The notes beneath the pieces are model-generated. The model was not told where the DNA came from. It ran no database searches and was given only the letters and a program-made list of their open reading frames with translations. Shown here piece after piece: positions 8,083 to 15,895 of a DNA stretch of 64,000 nt (positions within the stretch are counted from its first letter, which is position 1; each line of letters opens with the position of its first letter). The DNA lies in NCBI GenBank assembly GCA_025462645.1, contig JAOAPB010000058.1, positions 1 to 64,000 of the forward strand, read 5' to 3'. The position numbers were made by a program, and so were the translations under genes. Source of the DNA: Edaphobacter sp. Its GTDB lineage: Bacteria; Acidobacteriota; Terriglobia; Terriglobales; Acidobacteriaceae.

Positions 8083-8754
8083 TCAGCGCGGGCGTCGGAA
8101 GGGACTCCGGCCCAGGGACTCTTGAGGATCACCATCGTTCGGTCTGTTTGCCATTGCTTTGAACAATTCTTCGGTTGCGCTGTGGAGCTCCAACCGCAGG
8201 AAGTCAATATCCCAATATCCAAATCCTCGTACATGCACGGCATAATTACACAATGGATACCGTAGGAATTCCGTCCGATACCCCATAGCGCAACCGTCTC
8301 CTGTCTCTGTGGGATGTAGTTCAGTCCGACTTAACACAGTGAGCACTTTGCCACTTTGAAGTCGCAGAACACCACCGATGGGAAGCGATGCAAGACGCCC
8401 TTTTGGTGCCCGCTGACTCACGAGATCGAGCGATCCAGCCGTATTTGGGGGAGTCGCCCGACAAACGTAGCTGACACAGTCCTTTGTGCCATCATTCGCT
8501 ACTACGCGGGCTATTGCTGGTTCCCGCTTCAGAAGTTCGTTGCTTTCTCTTTGTATTCGACTGCCGTGATCAAGGGTCAACGAGGCTCAGTTGGTGGCTG
8601 TGAAAGAAGAGTTGCTTGTATTTGCAAAAACGTCTCCTCTTCCGCCGGAGATGCTGCGCAATTCAGCCAATGCGGCATCTGTAATGACCCCAAAACTTGC
8701 GAGGATCTCTTCAGCGATGGGCTCAAGTGATTCCATCGTTAACTCTTCCTTCAT
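8083..8754 (-). pseudogene. hypothetical gene split by an in-frame TGA
   Basis: Reading leftward, ATG at 8754 starts a 55-residue protein-like segment (MKEELTMESLEPIAEEILAS at its start). It is stopped by TGA at 8587-8589. The same frame continues without interruption for another 167 residues to 8083, through RVVANDGTKDCVSYVCRAT, LASLPIGG and VRGFGYWDIDFLRLEL. The continuity of frame and style across the stop suggests one ancestral gene of about 220 residues with a nonsense mutation. Alternatively translation could restart at TTG 8580. I do not recognise the family. It sits between the MITE-like element and the MFS gene, in a degraded stretch. Confidence 0.5.
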
Positions 8755-8858
8755 ATTTACGCGCGCTCGGGGATGAGGTTATTGATGCACCATCTTTCTT
8801 GAAGTGATGGCTATGTTTGTCAGTGGTGAAAATCAGAAGAATCAATTACGACTCAGCA

Positions 8859-10106
8859 CTACGGGGATGTCGTGGACCATTCCTTGCGGATGCGCGTCGC
8901 GATCAATCCAGCCAATAGAAAGCCGGAAGAAGTTAGCATCAGGCCAAAGGCTATGCCCCGGGTTTGTGCAATGTACCCAACAAAGTAGGGCGCGACGGCG
9001 CTTGCAATGCGACCGAGGTTGTACGCAAAGCCCATGGCTCGTCCCCTAAGTGCGGTAGGGAAGGCTTCGCTGGCTATAACGCTGAATCCGCTGAAGTAGC
9101 CCGAGCCCCAGAATCCGACGAGCGGACCAAGCAGAAGCACTGCCATGGGCGTATGGGCGAAGGCGTAGAAGGGGACCAGGACGCCGGCGATGAGAAGGAA
9201 GGTGATGTATACCTTTTTCCGGCCAAAGCGATCTGCAAGCATTCCGAAGCTGGTATATCCAAGGAAGGTCCCAGCCTGCATGAGTAGCGTGAAGGACGAG
9301 GTGTGGAGAATGTCGAGGCCATGCCCGCCCTTTGCAACCGGCAGCGAAAGGAACGAGGGCACCCAGGAGAACAAGCCCCACCAGGCGAACAGACTTGCGG
9401 CGTTCATTGCGGTGATGACGAGCGTGCGGCGACCCAGATCTCCCTTGAATAAAAGACGGGCTGAGGCCTGCGGTGCATGACTCCAGGTGTCGGGCTCCTT
9501 GACATGGCGGCGAATCCATACGGTCACCAGGGCAGGGAGGAGACCGACCAGAAAAACGGCGCGCCAGCCAAAGTGAGGCATGACGAGCGCTACGACAGCT
9601 GCCGCGAGCGCATAGCCGATCGCCCAGGCGCTCTGCACAAGGCCAAGCGCCTTCGCGCGGTGCTCCGTCGGCCAGGTCTCTGCGACGAGCGCCGCGCCCG
9701 CAGCCCATTCCCCTCCCATGCCGAGCCCAAGCAGCATGCGGCAGATCGCAAGTTCAGGGACATTCTGAACGAAGGCGCACAGCCCGGTGAAGACGCAGTA
9801 GATGAGAATGCTCAAGGAGAGCGCGCGGGTGCGTCCGAGGCGATCAGCAACGAAGCCGAAGAAGATCCCGCCGCCCGCCGCGGCGAGCAGTGTCAGCGAC
9901 ATCACGAGTCCAGCCGTGGCCGAACTCATATGCAGATCGCGCTGAGCCGCCGGAATCACCATCGAATACAGCATGACGTCCATGCTGTCGAGCATCCATC
10001 CGAACGACGCCGCCAGCAGGGCATTGCGACGAAACGGCGCGCGCGCAAGCGTCCAGAATGTGGCCTGCGGGGCGGTTCGCTGCGCGTTGCTGAGGGTGCC
10101 TGGCAT
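8859..10106 (-). CDS. MFS transporter, 12 transmembrane segments
   Basis: A 415-residue major facilitator. DSMDVMLYSMVIPAAQRDL forms the end of TM1 and the first loop. The cytoplasmic signature GFVADRLGRTRAL follows TM2 and recurs after the central loop as GMLADRFGRKKVY. TM4/5 carries RMLLGLGMGGEWAAG, typical of the sugar/aromatic-acid type carriers. The protein resides in the inner membrane and exports or imports a small organic acid-like solute by proton coupling; the substrate is not determinable. It starts only 20 bases after the stop of the giant M14 peptidase, so it is the last gene of the leftward TonB receptor-DUF2891-M14 operon and is probably the inner-membrane uptake step for the products. 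Confidence 0.85.
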   Translation of the reverse strand: MPGTLSNAQRTAPQATFWTLARAPFRRNALLAASFGWMLDSMDVMLYSMVIPAAQRDLHMSSATAGLVMSLTLLAAAGGGIFFGFVADRLGRTRALSLSILIYCVFTGLCAFVQNVPELAICRMLLGLGMGGEWAAGAALVAETWPTEHRAKALGLVQSAWAIGYALAAAVVALVMPHFGWRAVFLVGLLPALVTVWIRRHVKEPDTWSHAPQASARLLFKGDLGRRTLVITAMNAASLFAWWGLFSWVPSFLSLPVAKGGHGLDILHTSSFTLLMQAGTFLGYTSFGMLADRFGRKKVYITFLLIAGVLVPFYAFAHTPMAVLLLGPLVGFWGSGYFSGFSVIASEAFPTALRGRAMGFAYNLGRIASAVAPYFVGYIAQTRGIAFGLMLTSSGFLLAGLIATRIRKEWSTTSP

Positions 10107-10126
10107 CGAGATCCTGGGTCTTTTGA

Positions 10127-13100
10127 TCAGTGTTGGGGCTGAGCTTGCGTTGGGTTAGCGGCCCCAGGTGCGGGCACGGGATTCGTGTCCAGCGGCTCGC
10201 CGGCAACTCCTGTCGGAGTCGCGGTGGAGGTGTTTGATCCTCCCGGCACGACAGGTGTACCTGTCCGCGTCGCCGGATGTTCCTCCGGAAGTACGGGGCG
10301 ATCACGGTTTACCTGCCACTGTACCCCATCGAAGAACTCTTTCTGCGTCCGCTTGATTTTGAACTTACCATCGGAGAGATACTTCAGGTGAGCGTGGTCG
10401 TAGGCGAGACCAGCCCCTGCGACGAGATGCAACCATGGGCCACGGGCCGTCTCATCTGGGGCCTCGGTATATCCGTCGTCGTAGGTCACGTCAGGAAAGC
10501 GAGCGCTGAAGGCGGGAGAGCGTGGCCCTGGCGTGCTGCCAGCGACCGCCATGTACACGCGAACCCCTTTGTAGATGGGCTGTTGGAAAGCTCGCTGATC
10601 CCACTGCTGTCCGTAGCGGAAGTAGCGCGCGTTCATCCGGGCGTTCATGTCAAGAACACCGGGGGCCTTTCCCATGGAATCTACTATGTAGTCGCGCAGG
10701 GAATAGGTGACGGTCTTGCTGAGTGGATGATCCTCATCTTCGAAGTAGTTCAGGCTGGTAAACCAGCCACGAGGAATCCACCAGGCGCGACCCAGTTCTG
10801 CACCGGTGCGGGTGATGACCCAGGCCGAGTACTCGGAGAAGGGTTGAACCCACTCATGGGACGGGTACCCATGTGGATTCAGGAAGCCGTCCGGGAGCCA
10901 TGCCTCCCAGAGCTGCCTGCGGGTTCGCGATTCGGGATAGACAGGGTCCTGATCCCACTGCCCAGTCGCCATGTCGGCCGTAAGCGATGCATGATATCCA
11001 GCGTGCAGCATGTTGTCCGGAGTGATCTTTGCCAGGTCCATCGCGAGCTCGACGCCATCCGGGTTTGTTACAGGATGCAACACGACATTCACTTTGTTGA
11101 GCGACTTGCGTGTTTCAGGGTTCAACACCAGCTCTTCGGCGAGTTTTTGGATGTGGCTTGTGCTCGAAACCTCGTTGGCGTGCTGCCGGCCCGAATAGAC
11201 GATGACCGCTTTGAGTGTGGTCTCTTTCGCCATGGAGCGCAGAACGGAGGGCGTGGGCAGCATTACATCGGCTGCCCAGATGTTGTTCCCGAGATAGCTT
11301 CGTCCCATCCAGTACACGTTCACCCCTGGAAATGTCGAGAGCCGTGAGAGAAGCTGCTCATTCTCCGCCAGACCGATAGGGTGGTCCCATTGGACAAAGG
11401 TCTTGTCGGCCTGCTGGACAGCGGGCTTTATATCGGCGATCTGTGGACGTGGATGCTGCGGCTGCGCCACCGCAATCTGAGCAAGGGCGATCTCGTGCTT
11501 CGTATGCTCGGCCGGATGAAGTTCCAGTGGTAGCAGGAACTCGACCGCCAGGGAAGCGAGATGTGGGTAGGCGAGCCGAGTCCGGTAGAGTCCGGCGCTA
11601 TGGAGCTTCTCGACCCAGGTAAGTTGTGCCTGTGCCTGCTCGGCGGATAGAACTGAGTGCTCGAGCGACTCTTCGTTCACGAGCTGCCTCCACTCAGCAA
11701 ACTTGTCCTCGCGGCTGGCCACAGGAAGCTGCCAGGTGAGTAGCGAAACTGTATCCGAGTCTGCCTTGATGCGTGCCGCGATCAGTCGCGGATTACCTGT
11801 TGTGATGGCAGGGAGATCGCGGAGCCGCTCCTGCTGAGGTGCGGATGCGCTTTCCTTCCAGCTCATCTGAACGCGAGGATGTGCCGCATCGTTGGCATAA
11901 AACTCAATCCGCACATGGCTGTCCTGACCATCCTCTGAGAGGTGCGCCACGGGGAGAATGCGACCCATGTAGTCCATGGCACCGGTAGAGAAGGTGTTGC
12001 CAAAGATATAGAAGCCATTCTGTGTCGCGAAGAGCAGGTCTTCCTGCAGTCCTTCCAGTGAAGAGATGCGTTCCTGGTCCAGTCCAAGCTGGTAGTCCGG
12101 CTCGCTCATGTGGAAGTCGATCTTGATGGTGTCAAAGAGGGGCTGGTATTCGAGCTTTGGTTTGCCCTGGTTCTGCGCCAGTACAGTGCTGTAGATCCTG
12201 GGGAGCGTCTTGTTCTGATAGTGATCCCAAAACTCCTCAAGATCCGTGGCAATGCGCTCGTTCGCGAGCAGCTTGCCGTTTGTGGAAAGACGCATCCAGC
12301 CGGTTTCGATTCCGACCTGCTCGTAGTTGATGAATTCATTCGAATAAGGCTTCGGAGCGAGGTGCTCAGTGAACTCGCGCATCAGGAGTTCCTTGCCGTC
12401 CGCTGCATATGCATGAATCCGGTAGGTAGCACCTGTATCGGTCGGCATCTTGGCGAATGTCACGTTAGCCAGAGGCAGGTTCAGCCTGGTCGCAAGCATC
12501 TCGTCAACTGGATAAAGCTCCTGCACCCAACGCTCTTCCGTACGCATTGTCGACTTCTTGCTTGAATCGGTATACGGAGCAAACTCGATCGTAATTTTCG
12601 CGGCCTCTTTGCCAGCAAGTTCTGGTGCGATGCTGTCCATCAGCCAGCTGTAGCCCTGCTTGTACGCGGAGAGAACCTCGATCTGAGTGTTTTTGATGCC
12701 AGCGCTCGAGAGCATAGTCTTGAGCTGGGCCGCAAGCTTCCTCCGCTGTTCTGGGCCCTCGCTTACTCCGGCTTCTAGAGTGATAGGTTCTCCGGCTGGG
12801 ATTTGAGTGATCGCCTTGCTCGCAGCAGCGAGTAGGCGCTTGCCCTCCCACTCGAGGGTAAGATCTTCGGCGAAGGTGGGACCCGAAGGTTTGAAGGGGA
12901 TCACATCCGATTGCAGATGTTGAGGGACCTCGCCGGCGCAGCACTTGATACCTGCATGAAGATTCCCGGTGACCACCTCGATCGTGTCCGCGTGCAGGTG
13001 GCTTGCAAGAAGCTTCTTCACAAAGCCCTGGAGCGCAGGATCCGCCTGATCCACATCGATCTCGGCGTGAACGCTGGCGAACTTGTCGGGATGACTCTTC

Positions 13101-14578
13101 GCAAGCTCCTGACTCCACTGGTCGAGGTGGTAGAGCGCGGCGGTTGCCTGGCCGATGTCGGATTTCAAACCGAAAAGGTGGCGCAGGTCGTCGCGAATCT
13201 CTTCGTTAGATGCGAAGCGCTTATTTGGTTCCCATAGATAAGGCAGATGTTCTGACGCATAGTTGAGCGCGGCCGATGCACCCGTCTCATCGCCGCGAAC
13301 AAAGATCGCATCGGCCTTTCCGAAACCGTGTTCGACGACGCGCAACTCTCCTTCGGCGGCGGCAAGCGGCGCGACCGTTGTGGAGGTCTTATAGGAGCCC
13401 GGTGTCAGCTTGTCGAGGTCGGTATTGCTTTTGGCGGAGATGATGTCTTTCAAGTGCTCGGCCGCGGGCGATCCGTCCACCGAAACCGAGGCGCTCTGCA
13501 CCTGCGACGAGGTGAGACCCGAGTCGGGAAATGCGATGGGGAGCGTAATTCCAACCGTCTCCAGCCCGATACGCGCAGCCAGATTGGCCATGGCCACTCC
13601 ACGCACTCCTGCGGGAACATACAGTCTCGCGGCGGTGCCTGAAGGAATGGGCTTTTTAGCACTTCCAGAAAGAAGCCCTTTGATGGTGTACAAACGTGCA
13701 AGATCGAGGGATCGTGTGTCTCCCCCGGAGGTGTCGGGCATGGCAGGCAAAGCTCCGCCACGGACGTTGGCACTGCTGTTTGTGAGTGTCAGCGGAGTGC
13801 CGCCCAGCATAATCTCAACTTCGCGCGCTGACGAGAGTGAGACCGGCGTGCCCTCGTCCGGACGCAGCAGCTTCTGGACCGCAAGCGAGTCCGTGCTGCC
13901 CTTGAGTTGTAGGACCGCGCGCCGAACACCGGGTGTGGCTTGCGAGAAGATGAGTGCCGTTAGCTCGACCGAGATGTTCTGCCTGGCCGCGGTGAAGGCG
14001 GCGTTGACGTTCTTTGCCAGGAGGAGCGTCTTATCGCCGGGAATTGTCCAAATGTACGGGGCTCGTGAGGCGTAGGCATCGCCGGCTGCAAGCAAACCGA
14101 CGGGATCGGGCGCAATTACTGCAATTCCACCGTCTACTGCCACTACTGCGCCTTCGCCCAGGCCCAGGGAGTTGAGAATTGGCCTCACCGAGGCGACGGT
14201 GGCCGGTTGGAGGGACGCCGTACCGACCCAGATGTTCTTCGCTTCGCCCGTGCAGCCAGGCACCGGGTTCCCCGAGCTTTGCACAACGATTGGCAGGGTG
14301 AGTGCAGAGCTCTCGTAGCCGATACGCGCTGCTAGGTTAGCTGCCGCCGCATTTTCCGCCGCTGACGGGGTTGCCGACACGATGATGTGGCCACATACCG
14401 TGTCCGGAATACCATCCGCATTGGTGTCTTGTAGAAGGGACCCGAGATGATAGGGGTTCTCGATGAAGCTTTCTTTCTCAACGGGCGTAGGGGCCTTCGG
14501 CACGGATTGAGCCGCCACCACGGGAGTGAAGAGGGATACAGCGAGCAGGGCAGTAACGGCGAGCACACTATGATTCAT
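10127..14578 (-). CDS. very large secreted M14-type metallocarboxypeptidase
   Basis: A 1483-residue protein with an N-terminal signal peptide (VLAVTALLAVSLFTPVVAA). The first 1000 or so residues are not a known peptidase; they contain two similar blocks with NLAARIGYESSALTLPIV and NLAARIGLETVGITLPIA. The M14 domain follows from about residue 1080: VYSGRQHANE supplies the zinc ligands HxxE (His1133, Glu1136). LHPVTNPDGVELA is the usual NPDG segment, and candidates for the third ligand follow in YHASL or GYPSHEW. A proline-rich tail ends the protein. M14 enzymes of this type trim peptides from the C-terminus in the periplasm. Its ATG overlaps the stop of the DUF2891 gene (ATGA), indicating translational coupling. 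Ordinary M14 proteins are much shorter. Confidence 0.85.
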   Translation of the reverse strand: MNHSVLAVTALLAVSLFTPVVAAQSVPKAPTPVEKESFIENPYHLGSLLQDTNADGIPDTVCGHIIVSATPSAAENAAAANLAARIGYESSALTLPIVVQSSGNPVPGCTGEAKNIWVGTASLQPATVASVRPILNSLGLGEGAVVAVDGGIAVIAPDPVGLLAAGDAYASRAPYIWTIPGDKTLLLAKNVNAAFTAARQNISVELTALIFSQATPGVRRAVLQLKGSTDSLAVQKLLRPDEGTPVSLSSAREVEIMLGGTPLTLTNSSANVRGGALPAMPDTSGGDTRSLDLARLYTIKGLLSGSAKKPIPSGTAARLYVPAGVRGVAMANLAARIGLETVGITLPIAFPDSGLTSSQVQSASVSVDGSPAAEHLKDIISAKSNTDLDKLTPGSYKTSTTVAPLAAAEGELRVVEHGFGKADAIFVRGDETGASAALNYASEHLPYLWEPNKRFASNEEIRDDLRHLFGLKSDIGQATAALYHLDQWSQELAKSHPDKFASVHAEIDVDQADPALQGFVKKLLASHLHADTIEVVTGNLHAGIKCCAGEVPQHLQSDVIPFKPSGPTFAEDLTLEWEGKRLLAAASKAITQIPAGEPITLEAGVSEGPEQRRKLAAQLKTMLSSAGIKNTQIEVLSAYKQGYSWLMDSIAPELAGKEAAKITIEFAPYTDSSKKSTMRTEERWVQELYPVDEMLATRLNLPLANVTFAKMPTDTGATYRIHAYAADGKELLMREFTEHLAPKPYSNEFINYEQVGIETGWMRLSTNGKLLANERIATDLEEFWDHYQNKTLPRIYSTVLAQNQGKPKLEYQPLFDTIKIDFHMSEPDYQLGLDQERISSLEGLQEDLLFATQNGFYIFGNTFSTGAMDYMGRILPVAHLSEDGQDSHVRIEFYANDAAHPRVQMSWKESASAPQQERLRDLPAITTGNPRLIAARIKADSDTVSLLTWQLPVASREDKFAEWRQLVNEESLEHSVLSAEQAQAQLTWVEKLHSAGLYRTRLAYPHLASLAVEFLLPLELHPAEHTKHEIALAQIAVAQPQHPRPQIADIKPAVQQADKTFVQWDHPIGLAENEQLLSRLSTFPGVNVYWMGRSYLGNNIWAADVMLPTPSVLRSMAKETTLKAVIVYSGRQHANEVSSTSHIQKLAEELVLNPETRKSLNKVNVVLHPVTNPDGVELAMDLAKITPDNMLHAGYHASLTADMATGQWDQDPVYPESRTRRQLWEAWLPDGFLNPHGYPSHEWVQPFSEYSAWVITRTGAELGRAWWIPRGWFTSLNYFEDEDHPLSKTVTYSLRDYIVDSMGKAPGVLDMNARMNARYFRYGQQWDQRAFQQPIYKGVRVYMAVAGSTPGPRSPAFSARFPDVTYDDGYTEAPDETARGPWLHLVAGAGLAYDHAHLKYLSDGKFKIKRTQKEFFDGVQWQVNRDRPVLPEEHPATRTGTPVVPGGSNTSTATPTGVAGEPLDTNPVPAPGAANPTQAQPQH

Positions 14579-15837
14579 TGAGACGGATCCTCATTCGCGG
14601 GATTTGTATGGGAGGAGGGTGGCAGAGCTGTTGCAGGTCCGGTAGGCTGTGGTCCAGCATGGTGTGCTGCGCGCAAGTAGAGGACGGCATACGTCCCAAG
14701 CCAATGGGAACCAAGATAACCGGCTTCCGAGAGTGCTCCGAAGCCGTGACTCGCGTTGATGTCTGCGAGTTGGTGAAGAACCGGGATGCGCGGATCCTTC
14801 GGAGGAAGCGCGTCGGCTATCTTCACCATTGCCATTGCGCGTTGGAAGGCCAGGCCGATCAGATGCGACTTGCCGGCAAACTCCTCCTTCGACGTAATCG
14901 AAGAGACATCTACTGCCTTCGCGAGTGTTTGGTACTCGGGTGCATCGAGTTGCGGAAGAAAGGTGTTGAGCCAGGCAGGATATTCGGTGGCCGGAAGAAT
15001 GCGACTCATCAGTTGAGCTTCGGCCAGGCAGGGGGATAGAAATTCTGTCCCACCGGGTTCGAAGGCCGTGGGACACTGACGGTCCGCCAAAAACAACCGC
15101 TTCGCATTCCGGACGACGGCGTCGTTCAGCGCCTGGTCAGGCACCGTGCTCACATAGTCCAGCACAAGCGTCATTGATAGGGCGGTGTTTGGATGAACGC
15201 CGGTACGCGAAGCATAAGGCAGATGATCAAAATACTCGATCAGCTTTCCGGAAAAGAAATGCACGAGGGGCTCGAGATTGGCCGCTATCTTAGCAGCCTC
15301 AGGATCGTTCCAGGTCTTCAGCTCGGCATAGAGTTTCAACAGCCAGGCATATCCGTATGGTTTTTCGAAGGCCTTGGCTTGCTTGAAAAACTCGAGCTCT
15401 CCCGCGATGTTTTTCTGGTCGAGGTGCTCGGTTAACTTCTCGCGCATCAACGGAGCGAGCGAGAGCCTTGGATAGTCTTTCGAAAGCGCGACCATCATCC
15501 ACATGGAGTTGACGGCAGAGTGCCAATCGTAACAGCCGTAAAAGGCTCTCGTCTTGTCGTAGTCCGCTGGGAGTTGCGGACGCGATCCGTAGAGCCAGAG
15601 ATATTGCGCTCCCTCCGGAGCAGCCTGGGGATGATCGATACAGGAGAGCGGCCAGGCTCCAAGCGCAAGCGCCTCCTCCGTCCCAAACTCAGGGACGGAG
15701 GGTTTCGATAGAGTGCGCCCATAGCTAGCCATTCGGCTTGCTAAATCTGCGTGGCCCCGCCCCTGAGCTAACAGTTGCGTGCCGAGCGAGAGTGCTGCCA
15801 AGCAAATCAAGCCAATCTTCTTCAACCGCAGGCTCAT
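14575..15837 (-). CDS. DUF2891 family secreted protein
   Basis: Start set at 15837, where GAGGAG precedes the ATG; this yields a 420-residue protein with a signal peptide (KKIGLICLAALSLGTQLLAQ). The longer frame upstream is a shadow of the receptor gene. The mature part is helix-rich, with FYGCYDWHSAVNSMWMMV, YGYAWLLKLYAELKTW, FEPGGTEFLSPCLAEAQLM and SHWLGTYAVLYL. These match the DUF2891 pattern, whose alpha/alpha-barrel-like look suggests a carbohydrate- or peptidoglycan-linked enzyme; no activity is established to my knowledge. It lies 58 bases after the TonB-dependent receptor and overlaps the M14 start by four bases, so the three are one operon. Confidence 0.8.
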   Translation of the reverse strand: MSLRLKKIGLICLAALSLGTQLLAQGRGHADLASRMASYGRTLSKPSVPEFGTEEALALGAWPLSCIDHPQAAPEGAQYLWLYGSRPQLPADYDKTRAFYGCYDWHSAVNSMWMMVALSKDYPRLSLAPLMREKLTEHLDQKNIAGELEFFKQAKAFEKPYGYAWLLKLYAELKTWNDPEAAKIAANLEPLVHFFSGKLIEYFDHLPYASRTGVHPNTALSMTLVLDYVSTVPDQALNDAVVRNAKRLFLADRQCPTAFEPGGTEFLSPCLAEAQLMSRILPATEYPAWLNTFLPQLDAPEYQTLAKAVDVSSITSKEEFAGKSHLIGLAFQRAMAMVKIADALPPKDPRIPVLHQLADINASHGFGALSEAGYLGSHWLGTYAVLYLRAAHHAGPQPTGPATALPPSSHTNPANEDPSQ

Positions 15838-15895
15838 TTCAGTCTCCTCGGTGTGCGGGTCGGCAGCTTGCCTTTTTGCAAACTGCCGGCCCGGA

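Noticed and set aside
8587-8589. TGA as a selenocysteine codon
   Set aside because: No selenoprotein family resemblance around the codon and no convincing stem-loop just after it; a nonsense mutation is simpler.
10277-11347. 356-codon plus-strand open frame
   Set aside because: Opposite the M14 peptidase domain, whose zinc motif and NPDG segment establish the minus strand as coding.
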